From Erysipelatoclostridium sp. An173 (GTDB lineage Bacteria; Bacillota_I; Bacilli_A; Erysipelotrichales; Coprobacillaceae), in assembly GCF_002160495.1 (NCBI RefSeq), contig NZ_NFKR01000014.1, positions 1 through 64,000 on the forward strand: DNA of 64,000 nt, read 5' to 3'. The translations under genes were made by a program, and so were the position numbers. Positions within the stretch are counted from its first letter, which is position 1. Every line of letters begins with the position of its first letter. The notes below the pieces were generated by a model, which saw nothing but the letters and a program-made list of their open reading frames with translations, made no database searches and was not told the DNA's origin. Of the stretch, positions 36,082 through 44,424 are shown piece after piece.

Positions 36082-36555
36082 ATGGATACATTTGATATTA
36101 TTAGAGCTTTATGTCAACAAACCCCTAAAGCTTATGCGATTATTAGAGGAGCGATAGTAAATGGGTCGATGCTAGCTTATGAATTTGGACAAGGTACCAT
36201 TATTGTAGTAGAAGCATTTGGTTTGCCAGTAACTGGTTGTGGACTAGGAATACATGCTATGCATATTCATGAAGGTGGTAATTGTTCGGGTAGTGCTGAT
36301 GAACCATTTGCTGATACTGGTGGACATTACAGTACAAATAGTTGCCCTCACCCTTATCATACAGGTGATTTACCACCGCTATTTTCAAATGATGGTTTAG
36401 CTTGGATGGCAGTTTATATTGATAAATTTACACCTGAAGACATTGTTGGTCGTACAATCGTTATTCATGCTGGACTTTATGATTTTACTAGCCAGCCTTC
36501 AGGAAATGCTGGAGCAATTATTGCCTGTGGTGCTATTAGAGAATTATATCAGTAA
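36082..36555 (+). CDS. Cu/Zn superoxide dismutase-like protein
   Basis: A 157-residue SodC-family domain with no signal peptide. Copper and zinc ligands can be placed: HIHEGG (two His), GGHYS (bridging His), PHPYHTGD (two His and Asp) and VIHAG (last copper His); the disulfide cysteines are in GNCSG and IIACGAI. The conserved active-site Arg that precedes the last Cys in SODs is Ile here (GAIIACGAI), so dismutase activity is doubtful. Cytoplasmic location is unusual for this family. GGGGAGG precedes the ATG. Confidence 0.85.
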   Translation: MDTFDIIRALCQQTPKAYAIIRGAIVNGSMLAYEFGQGTIIVVEAFGLPVTGCGLGIHAMHIHEGGNCSGSADEPFADTGGHYSTNSCPHPYHTGDLPPLFSNDGLAWMAVYIDKFTPEDIVGRTIVIHAGLYDFTSQPSGNAGAIIACGAIRELYQ

Positions 36556-36620
36556 TATTTACATTTCTTAAGTAGAAACTTACTATGATTATGTTACAAT
36601 AAAGTAGCGGAGGTAAAAAG

Positions 36621-37412
36621 ATGGGTAAGTTATTGTTTTTTGATATTGATGGAACTTTGATAGAATGTAATCAGGATATTTATGCAATTACTGATAATAC
36701 TAGAATTGCTTTGGATAAACTTAAAGAAAATGGTCATGATGTTTTTTTAGCGACTGGGCGTTGTAAGTGTTTTATTACTGATGGGGTAATGGATTATCCT
36801 TTTAGCGGTTATGTAACATGTAATGGTGGTTATGTTGAATATAAAAACCAACCAATTTATAAAGCTATTGTTTCTAGTGAAGCTATTAAAGCAACGATGG
36901 AACTTTCAAATCAGCATAATTTTAATTATTATTTTGAAAGTAGTGATTATATTTATGTTCGTGACCGTAATGATTCAAGACATCTTGAATTTGCGAATAA
37001 TTGGGGGATGAAAGATAAAACTATTATTGATGATTTTGATCCCGAAAAAATTGAAACTTATATTGGAATGATTGTTGTTAATGATAAAAAAGATATTCCG
37101 ATTCTTGTTGAAAAATTAAGCCCTTATTTTGATGTCCAACGTCATCAAAGCGATTATTCATTTGATTTAACATTAAAAGGAGTTTCTAAAGCAGTCGGAA
37201 TAGAAAAATTAGTTGAGCGATTAGGACGTGATATGGCAGATACAATTGCCTTTGGTGATGGTCGTAATGATATTGAGATGTTAGAAACTGTAGCTATGGG
37301 GGTAGCAATGGGGAATGCGGTCCCAGAAGCTAAGGCTGTTGCCGACTTTGAAACTGATCGAATTGAAAATGATGGAATTGTAAAAGCTTTAAAAGAATTT
37401 AGATTGATTTAG
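36621..37412 (+). CDS. Cof-type HAD-IIB hydrolase
   Basis: A 263-residue Cof/IIB phosphatase with motif I FFDIDGTLIE, motif IV GDGRNDIEML and a C2 cap. GGAGG is 7 bases before the ATG. It is followed 18 bases later by a glycerophosphodiesterase gene, probably on one transcript, so a glycerol- or sugar-phosphate substrate is plausible but unproven. Confidence 0.9.
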   Translation: MGKLLFFDIDGTLIECNQDIYAITDNTRIALDKLKENGHDVFLATGRCKCFITDGVMDYPFSGYVTCNGGYVEYKNQPIYKAIVSSEAIKATMELSNQHNFNYYFESSDYIYVRDRNDSRHLEFANNWGMKDKTIIDDFDPEKIETYIGMIVVNDKKDIPILVEKLSPYFDVQRHQSDYSFDLTLKGVSKAVGIEKLVERLGRDMADTIAFGDGRNDIEMLETVAMGVAMGNAVPEAKAVADFETDRIENDGIVKALKEFRLI

Positions 37413-37430
37413 CTTTACAGGAGAAATGAA

Positions 37431-38117
37431 ATGATAAAATTAGGACACCGGGGATATAGTGATAAATATCCTGAAAATACAATGATGGCTTTTAAAGCGG
37501 CAATAAATGGTAATTTTGATGGTGTAGAAACAGACGTTCAATTAACTAAAGACAATCAACTGGTTCTAATCCATGATGAAACAATTAATCGAACATCTAA
37601 TGGTAGAGGGTATGTTAAGGATCATACTTATCAAGAATTATGTAAGTTTAATTTTAATTATCGCTTTAAAAATGTTGAGGCTAAAATACCATTATTAGCT
37701 GAATTACTGGATTATTGTTATGGTAAAGATGTTATTTTGAATTTGGAAATTAAAACTGATAAGATTCAATATCCTAACATTGAACAAATGACATATGATT
37801 TAGTTAAGGAAAAAGGAATGTTAAAACAAGTGATGTTTTCATCTTTTCATCTAGATAGTTTATTGAAACTACGGTCAATTGATCCTGATTTATATTTAGG
37901 GTATTTATTTGAAGATGATTATCAAAAAAATAAGGAACTTGTTTTAAAGCATCATTTTCATTGTCATAGTAAATATGTGTTTTTAAACGAACAAGAAATT
38001 AAGGATTATTTGAAACATCATTTAGATGTTAATACATGGACTGTCAACGATGAAGAAATTAAAGATTTTCTGCTTGAAGCGGGTGTAAAAACTATTATTA
38101 CTAATAAAGATATCTAG
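37431..38117 (+). CDS. Glycerophosphodiester phosphodiesterase
   Basis: A 228-residue GDPD-family TIM barrel that splits glycerophosphodiesters to glycerol-3-phosphate and an alcohol. HRGYSDKYPENT (about 5-16) holds the first catalytic His and a metal-binding Glu, GVETDVQLTKD the Glu-x-Asp pair, and HDETINRTSNG (about 48) the second His. No signal peptide, so cytoplasmic, like UgpQ. It ends at a strong terminator that abuts the adhE promoter. Confidence 0.93.
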   Translation: MIKLGHRGYSDKYPENTMMAFKAAINGNFDGVETDVQLTKDNQLVLIHDETINRTSNGRGYVKDHTYQELCKFNFNYRFKNVEAKIPLLAELLDYCYGKDVILNLEIKTDKIQYPNIEQMTYDLVKEKGMLKQVMFSSFHLDSLLKLRSIDPDLYLGYLFEDDYQKNKELVLKHHFHCHSKYVFLNEQEIKDYLKHHLDVNTWTVNDEEIKDFLLEAGVKTIITNKDI

Positions 38118-38138
38118 GGTAAAAAGTATTTACCCTAG
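38114..38138 (+). terminator. Terminator after the GDPD gene
   Basis: The 9-bp stem CTAGGGTAA/TTACCCTAG with a 7-base loop is followed by TTTTTTT. Confidence 0.92.
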
Positions 38139-38148
38139 TTTTTTTGTG

Positions 38149-38270
38149 TGGTATAATATTGTAAACGTTTCCATAGGGTGAAGGTGATTTTATTGTGAAA
38201 AAATGCACAATATTGCTTGTGTTTTTTGATAAATTAAGGTACACTAACGGTGGAAACAAATTAAATATTT
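38149..38270 (+). promoter_or_regulatory. adhE control region: cre, Rex-like operator and two promoters
   Basis: P1 is an extended -10, TG-g-TATAAT (38149-38157). TGTAAACGTTTCCA (38160-38173) is a full match to the CcpA cre consensus and covers the P1 start. TTGTGAAAAAATGCACAA (38193-38210) matches the Rex operator TTGTGAA-N4-TTCACAA with one mismatch. It sits 6 bases before P2, TTGTGT-17-TACACT (38217-38245). A lone half-site TTTCACAA follows at about 38267. A 27-codon GTG frame starts within the Rex site (38195). Confidence 0.7.
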
Positions 38271-38294
38271 CACAATGAATCGGAGGAAGAAATA

Positions 38295-40928
38295 ATGGCA
38301 GAAAAGAAAGCTGTTAACAACAAACCAGCAGAAATGACAAATGAAGAAATCGATGCTTATGTCGATCAACTGGTTTCAAAAGCTCAAGTAGCTTTATCAA
38401 AATTTGAAGACTTTACTCAAGAACAAGTAGACTACATCGTAGCTAAATGTTCAGTAGCAGGTCTTGATGCTCACGGTACTTTAGCAGAAGCCGCAGTAAA
38501 TGAAACTGGACGTGGGGTATTTGAAGATAAAGCCGTTAAAAACTTATTCGCTTGCGAATACGTAACTAACAACTTACGTCATTTAAAAACGGTTGGTATT
38601 ATTAACGAAGATCCACTTTTAGGAATTACTGAAATTGCTGAACCTGTAGGTGTTGTTTGTGGTATCGTTCCAACAACTAACCCAACATCAACTACAATCT
38701 TTAAATCATTAATCTGTTTAAAAACAAGAAATCCAATCATTTTCTCATTCCATCCAAGTGCAACTGCATGTTCAATTATGGCAGCAGTAATTATGCGTGA
38801 TGCAGCAGTAGCAGCTGGTGCTCCAGAAGATTGTATCCAATGGTTGGAAACTAAATCAATGTATGCAACTACAGCATTAATGAAACATCCTGGTGTTGCT
38901 ACTATCTTAGCAACTGGTGGTAATGCAATGGTTGCTGCAGCTTACTCTTGTGGTAAACCTGCATTAGGTGTAGGTGCTGGTAACGTTCCTGCATATGTAG
39001 AAAAAACTTGTATTTTACCAAGAGCAGTAAATGATATCGTATTATCAAAATCATTCGACAATGGTATGATTTGTGCTTCTGAACAAGCTGCTATTGTTGA
39101 TAAAGAAATCTATGAAGAATTCAAAAAAGAAATTAGTCGTTTTAAAGTATACTGGGTAAATGCTGAAGAAAAAGCAAAATTAGAAAACTATATGTTCCCA
39201 GATAAAAACAAAGGTGTCTTACCTGCAGTTGTAGGTAAACCAGCAACTTGGATCGCTGAACAAGCTGGAATCAAAGTTCCTGCAGACACTCAAATCCTTT
39301 TAGCTGAATGTAGCGAAGTAGGACCAAATGAACCATTAACAAGAGAAAAATTATCTCCTGTATTAGCTGTATTAAAAGCTGAAAATACTGATGATGGTAT
39401 TGCTAAATCAGCAGCAATGGTTGAATTCAACGGTTTAGGACACTCTGCTGCAATTCATACAGAAGATCATGAAATTTCTAAACGTTTTGGACATGCATGT
39501 AAAGCTATCCGTATCATTGAAAATGCACCATCTACATTCGGTGGAATCGGTTCAGTTTATAATGCATTCATTCCATCATTAACATTAGGTTGCGGTTCTT
39601 ATGGACATAACTCTGTATCTAACAACGTAAGTGCTGTTAACTTAATCAATATTAAGAGAATAGGGAGACGTAATAACAATATGCAATGGGTTAAACTTCC
39701 TCCAAAAATTTATTTCGAAAAAAATTCGATTAAATATTTAAGAGACATGAAAGAAATGGAAAAAGCCATGATTATTACAGACAGAGGTATGTATAATCTT
39801 GGTTATGTAGAAAAAATTGAAGATGTAATCAGAAGAAGAAGAAATAAAGTTGATATCGAATTATTCTTCGATGTTGAACCAGATCCAAGTCTTGACACAG
39901 TTGAAGCTGGAGTTGAATTAATGAGAAAATTCGAACCTGATACAATTATTGCTATCGGTGGTGGATCTCCAATGGATGCTGCAAAAGTTATGTGGTTAAT
40001 GTATGAACATCCAGAAGTATGCTTCGATGATATCAAACAAAAATTCATGGATATCAGAAAACGTGCTTTCAAATTCCCTGAATTAGGTAAAAAAGCTAAA
40101 TTAATCTGTATCCCAACAACTTCAGGAACTGGTTCAGAAGTTACTCCATTTGCCGTTATTACTGATAAGAGAGCAAATAAAAAATATCCATTAACTGACT
40201 ACGCTTTAACACCAACTGTAGCTATCGTAGACCCTGAATTCGTTATGAGTTTACCTGCTTCAATCGCTGCAGATACTGGTATTGACGTATTAACTCATGC
40301 AATGGAAGCTTATGTTTCTATCTTAGCATCAGACTTTACTGATGGATGGGCTAAACAAGCAGTTAAATTAGTATTTGATTACTTAGAAGAATCTGTAAAT
40401 AAAGGTACACCTCTTGCAAGAGAAAAAATGCACAATGCTGCAACAATTGCAGGTATGGCATTTGCTAATGCGTTCTTAGGTATGAACCACTCATTAGCTC
40501 ATAAGATTGGTGGAGAATTCCATGTGCCTCATGGTCGTACTAATGGTATCTTATTACCACATGTAATTAGATATAATGGTTCTATTCCTACTAAATTAAA
40601 CATTTGGCCAAAAATTGAAAACTATAAAGCAGACGTTAAATATATGGAATTAGCTCAATTAATTGGTTTAAAACCAAAGACACCTGCTGAAGGGGTTGAA
40701 ATGTTTGCTAATGCTGTAGAAGAATTAATGGCAAAAGTTCATTTAGCTTCTAACTTCAAATCTCAAGGAATTGATAAGAAAGATTGGGACGAAGCTATTC
40801 ATAGAATTGCAATGAATGCTTATGAAGATCAATGTACTCCTGCAAACCCTAGAATGCCTATGGTTAAAGATATGGAAGAAATCTTAAGAGTATCTTGGGA
40901 TTATGAAAACAAATATGCAAAAAAATAA
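38295..40928 (+). CDS. adhE: Bifunctional acetaldehyde-CoA/alcohol dehydrogenase AdhE
   Basis: AdhE reduces acetyl-CoA to acetaldehyde and then ethanol, recycling two NADH; it forms spirosomes. The 877-residue protein has an aldehyde dehydrogenase half (about 1-440; GVGAGNVPAYVEKTC, and catalytic Cys260 in NGMICASEQA) fused to an iron alcohol dehydrogenase half (about 455-877; GGGSPMDAAK, TTSGTGSEVTPF, GMNHSLAHKIGG and FHVPHGRTN with the iron-binding His residues). GGAGGA lies 8 bases before the ATG. Control by NADH (Rex) and carbon source (CcpA) is suggested upstream. Confidence 0.98.
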   Translation: MAEKKAVNNKPAEMTNEEIDAYVDQLVSKAQVALSKFEDFTQEQVDYIVAKCSVAGLDAHGTLAEAAVNETGRGVFEDKAVKNLFACEYVTNNLRHLKTVGIINEDPLLGITEIAEPVGVVCGIVPTTNPTSTTIFKSLICLKTRNPIIFSFHPSATACSIMAAVIMRDAAVAAGAPEDCIQWLETKSMYATTALMKHPGVATILATGGNAMVAAAYSCGKPALGVGAGNVPAYVEKTCILPRAVNDIVLSKSFDNGMICASEQAAIVDKEIYEEFKKEISRFKVYWVNAEEKAKLENYMFPDKNKGVLPAVVGKPATWIAEQAGIKVPADTQILLAECSEVGPNEPLTREKLSPVLAVLKAENTDDGIAKSAAMVEFNGLGHSAAIHTEDHEISKRFGHACKAIRIIENAPSTFGGIGSVYNAFIPSLTLGCGSYGHNSVSNNVSAVNLINIKRIGRRNNNMQWVKLPPKIYFEKNSIKYLRDMKEMEKAMIITDRGMYNLGYVEKIEDVIRRRRNKVDIELFFDVEPDPSLDTVEAGVELMRKFEPDTIIAIGGGSPMDAAKVMWLMYEHPEVCFDDIKQKFMDIRKRAFKFPELGKKAKLICIPTTSGTGSEVTPFAVITDKRANKKYPLTDYALTPTVAIVDPEFVMSLPASIAADTGIDVLTHAMEAYVSILASDFTDGWAKQAVKLVFDYLEESVNKGTPLAREKMHNAATIAGMAFANAFLGMNHSLAHKIGGEFHVPHGRTNGILLPHVIRYNGSIPTKLNIWPKIENYKADVKYMELAQLIGLKPKTPAEGVEMFANAVEELMAKVHLASNFKSQGIDKKDWDEAIHRIAMNAYEDQCTPANPRMPMVKDMEEILRVSWDYENKYAKK

Positions 40929-40950
40929 TTATTAAAAAATAGTATTTTTT

Positions 40951-40972
40951 GAGATAGTGTACGCACTATCTC
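40951..40972 (+). terminator. Terminator of adhE
   Basis: The stem GAGATAGTG/CACTATCTC with a 4-base loop is followed by T8. Confidence 0.95.
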
Positions 40973-41049
40973 TTTTTTTTGAATTAGTCTTTGTTATTTC
41001 TTTTTATATCAATAATATAATAGTATTATATAAGTGAAGAGGTGATAAT

Positions 41050-42309
41050 ATGCGACGCAATATCTACAGCTCTATTTTTTATTGTATCTTGGGCGTAGTT
41101 TTAATAGTTCTTTCACTATTAGCTTTAATTTACCAGGAAAATTTTTTAATGCGTGTTTTTGATCTTTTGGGTTGGATATTGATTGTTAACGGTCTTCATG
41201 AGCTTAGTAATTATTATCGTAAGCATTTTAAAGGGTCGTTAATAAGTGTCATTTTAAATATTATTGCTGGTATTTTTATCATTGGATATACTGCTATTCC
41301 AATTAGGCTTGTTTTGATTATCTTTGCTTTTTATATAACATGTAATGGAATAATCACTTTAATTTCTTATTTGAATTATAAAAAAGACCGTGTGAGTTAT
41401 CGTTTTCCAGTTTTATGTGGTGCTTTATTATTAATTATTTATGGATTGGCTCTTTTAATTGGACAATATGCTAATGTTAGAAATATGATGATTTTTATTG
41501 GTGCATATGGATTGCTGCTAGGAATCAATTATATTATTGATGGTATATTTATTGCGATTCCTCAACAAAAAAAGGATAGTTTAAAAAGAAGGATTAGAAT
41601 ACCTATTCCTTTGTTGATATCGGCTTTAATTCCAAAGGTAATGATGGATTATATAAATGAGCGTCTACAAATAGAACCCAAAGAACATTTTCTAGATCCT
41701 AAAGAAGTATATAATATTGAAATTTTTATTCATGTAAGTGCTGATGGTTTTGGAACTGTAGGACACTGTGATGTTTGCATCGATGAAAAAGTTATCTCCT
41801 ATGGAAATTACGATCATGATTCAATAAGAATGTTTGAAGCCATAGGTGATGGTGTTTTATTTGTTGCTGATCGTGATCGTTATTTGAATTTTTGTATTCA
41901 AAACTATCGACAAACAATCTTTGCATATGGTTTGAGTTTAACAGCTAAACAATTAGTTAGTGTAAAAAATGAGATAAATAAATTAATGGTTGATACTTAT
42001 CGATGGTTTCCACGTAGTTATTATAATAAAAATGATTGTAAGGATTATGCAAGCAAATTGTTTTTAGTTACAAATGCATTTTTTTATAAATTTAAAAAAG
42101 GGAAATTTAAAACTTACTTTGTTTTAGGTTCGAATTGTGTAAAATTAGCAGAGCGTGTTGTTGGAAAAGGGGGTTTAGATATTATTGATTTAAATGGAAT
42201 AATATCACCAGGAACGTATCAAAATTATCTTGAAAAAGAGTATCAACGTGTTAATGGAGTAGTTGTTTCGAAAAACGTTTATAACAGATTGACTTTTTTT
42301 CAAAAATAA
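41050..42309 (+). CDS. HdeD-like membrane domain fused to a permuted papain-like domain
   Basis: A 419-residue fusion. Residues about 8-170 hold six hydrophobic helices in the pairwise pattern of the HdeD/DUF308 family. After a basic linker the C-terminal half (about 225-419) is soluble, with HVSADGFGTVGHCDVCID, a DCKDYASKL block and LGSNCVKLAERVV. A His in an early strand and a later Asn-Cys at a helix start is the order seen in circularly permuted NlpC/P60-like and DUF4105-type proteins, so it may be a membrane-tethered peptidase, acyltransferase or lipase. I infer this from motif order; the family is not certain. Confidence 0.7.
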   Translation: MRRNIYSSIFYCILGVVLIVLSLLALIYQENFLMRVFDLLGWILIVNGLHELSNYYRKHFKGSLISVILNIIAGIFIIGYTAIPIRLVLIIFAFYITCNGIITLISYLNYKKDRVSYRFPVLCGALLLIIYGLALLIGQYANVRNMMIFIGAYGLLLGINYIIDGIFIAIPQQKKDSLKRRIRIPIPLLISALIPKVMMDYINERLQIEPKEHFLDPKEVYNIEIFIHVSADGFGTVGHCDVCIDEKVISYGNYDHDSIRMFEAIGDGVLFVADRDRYLNFCIQNYRQTIFAYGLSLTAKQLVSVKNEINKLMVDTYRWFPRSYYNKNDCKDYASKLFLVTNAFFYKFKKGKFKTYFVLGSNCVKLAERVVGKGGLDIIDLNGIISPGTYQNYLEKEYQRVNGVVVSKNVYNRLTFFQK

Positions 42310-42324
42310 TACATAATATTTGGT

Positions 42325-42356
42325 GTATTATACTCATGTCAAAATATGACAATAAT
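42325..42356 (+). promoter_or_regulatory. Promoter-like block upstream of the first small RNA
   Basis: TATTAT (42325-42330) and AATAAT (42351-42356) are 26 bases apart, start to start. The same pair with nearly the same spacing precedes the second small RNA (42475 and 42501-42507). TTATAC with AATAAT (17-base spacer) fits a -35/-10 whose start is at the first RNA stem. Confidence 0.5.
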
Positions 42357-42358
42357 AC

Positions 42359-42428
42359 TGCATAGATGACCCCTCTCCCATATTAATCATCTATGCAAAT
42401 TAGGAACATGAAAAATGTTCCTTTTTTT
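42359..42428 (+). ncRNA. Candidate small RNA 1: 11-bp stem, C-rich loop, own terminator
   Basis: TGCATAGATGA (42359-42369) and TCATCTATGCA (42387-42397) pair perfectly around a 17-base loop that opens CCCCTCTCCC. Four bases on, AGGAACAT/ATGTTCCT with a GAAAA loop and T7 (42402-42428) is a textbook terminator. It could be read as the double terminator of the upstream membrane gene, but the second, diverged copy argues for a conserved RNA of about 70 bases. The C-rich loop is complementary to GGAGG-type ribosome sites. Confidence 0.65.
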
Positions 42429-42436
42429 ATACATTT

Positions 42437-42507
42437 TTGACATTAGTTCATATTATGTTCATAATTCTTTTGTATATTATCAAATGTCGTCAAGACAAGA
42501 TAATAAT
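42437..42507 (+). promoter_or_regulatory. Promoters upstream of the second small RNA
   Basis: TTGACA (about 42437-42442) with CATAAT 17 bases later is a good promoter but would give a longer 5' end. Closer in, TTATCA (42477-42482) and GATAAT (42499-42504) occupy the place of the promoter of small RNA 1 and would start the RNA at the stem. Confidence 0.5.
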
Positions 42508-42512
42508 ATATA

Positions 42513-42585
42513 TGTATAGGTCACCCCCTTCTTCCCCAAGTAATGACCTATACAGTAAAGGAAACTCTCCCCAAGTTTCCTTTTT
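42513..42585 (+). ncRNA. Candidate small RNA 2: diverged copy of small RNA 1
   Basis: TGTATAGGTCA (42513-42523) and TGACCTATACA (42544-42554) form a perfect 11-bp stem around a 20-base loop CCCCCTTCTTCCCCAAGTAA. A terminator AAAGGAAAC/GTTTCCTTT follows (42557-42583), its loop TCTCCCCAA again C-rich. Against RNA 1 the stem differs at three pairs, each by changes on both sides (C-G to T-A, A-T to G-C, G-C to C-G), so the fold, not the sequence, is kept. Confidence 0.68.
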
Positions 42586-42612
42586 ATTTTATTAGTATAT
42601 AATAAAAAATTC

Positions 42613-42682
42613 TTGCTTAGATAATAAAAATTTGCTAGAATATAAAAGGGCACCTGCATGTCTTCCTTAGGAAGGCATTTTT
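42613..42682 (+). promoter_or_regulatory. pyrG promoter and CTP-responsive attenuator
   Basis: TTGCTT (42613-42618) and extended TG-c-TAGAAT (42633-42641), 17 bases apart, place the start at GGGC (42648-42651). A terminator follows: ATGTCTTCC/GGAAGGCAT with a TTA loop (42658-42678) and T5. This is the arrangement known from Bacillus pyrG: when CTP is low, polymerase adds extra G residues at GGG before the first C, and the G-run pairs with the pyrimidine-rich left arm (here CTTCC), preventing termination. Confidence 0.8.
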
Positions 42683-42705
42683 ATTTTGTAATAGAAGGAG
42701 AATAA

Positions 42706-44313
<1,608 letters not shown>

Positions 44314-44324
44314 ATAATATTTTT

Positions 44325-44367
44325 AGACATTTAGTACCATAATATGGAACTAAGTGTCTTTTTTTTT
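44325..44367 (+). terminator. Terminator of pyrG
   Basis: AGACATTTAGT pairs with ACTAAGTGTCT (one G-T pair), with further pairing CCATA/TATGG inside, then T8. Confidence 0.9.
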
Positions 44368-44424
44368 ATCTTTTAATTGTATCCGGTTACATTTAAAATG
44401 TGGATAGGAGTTAGGAGGAGAAAA

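Noticed and set aside
42359-42585. CRISPR-like repeats
   Set aside because: Only two units with different sequence, each with its own terminator; structure is shared but not sequence, and there are no cas genes.
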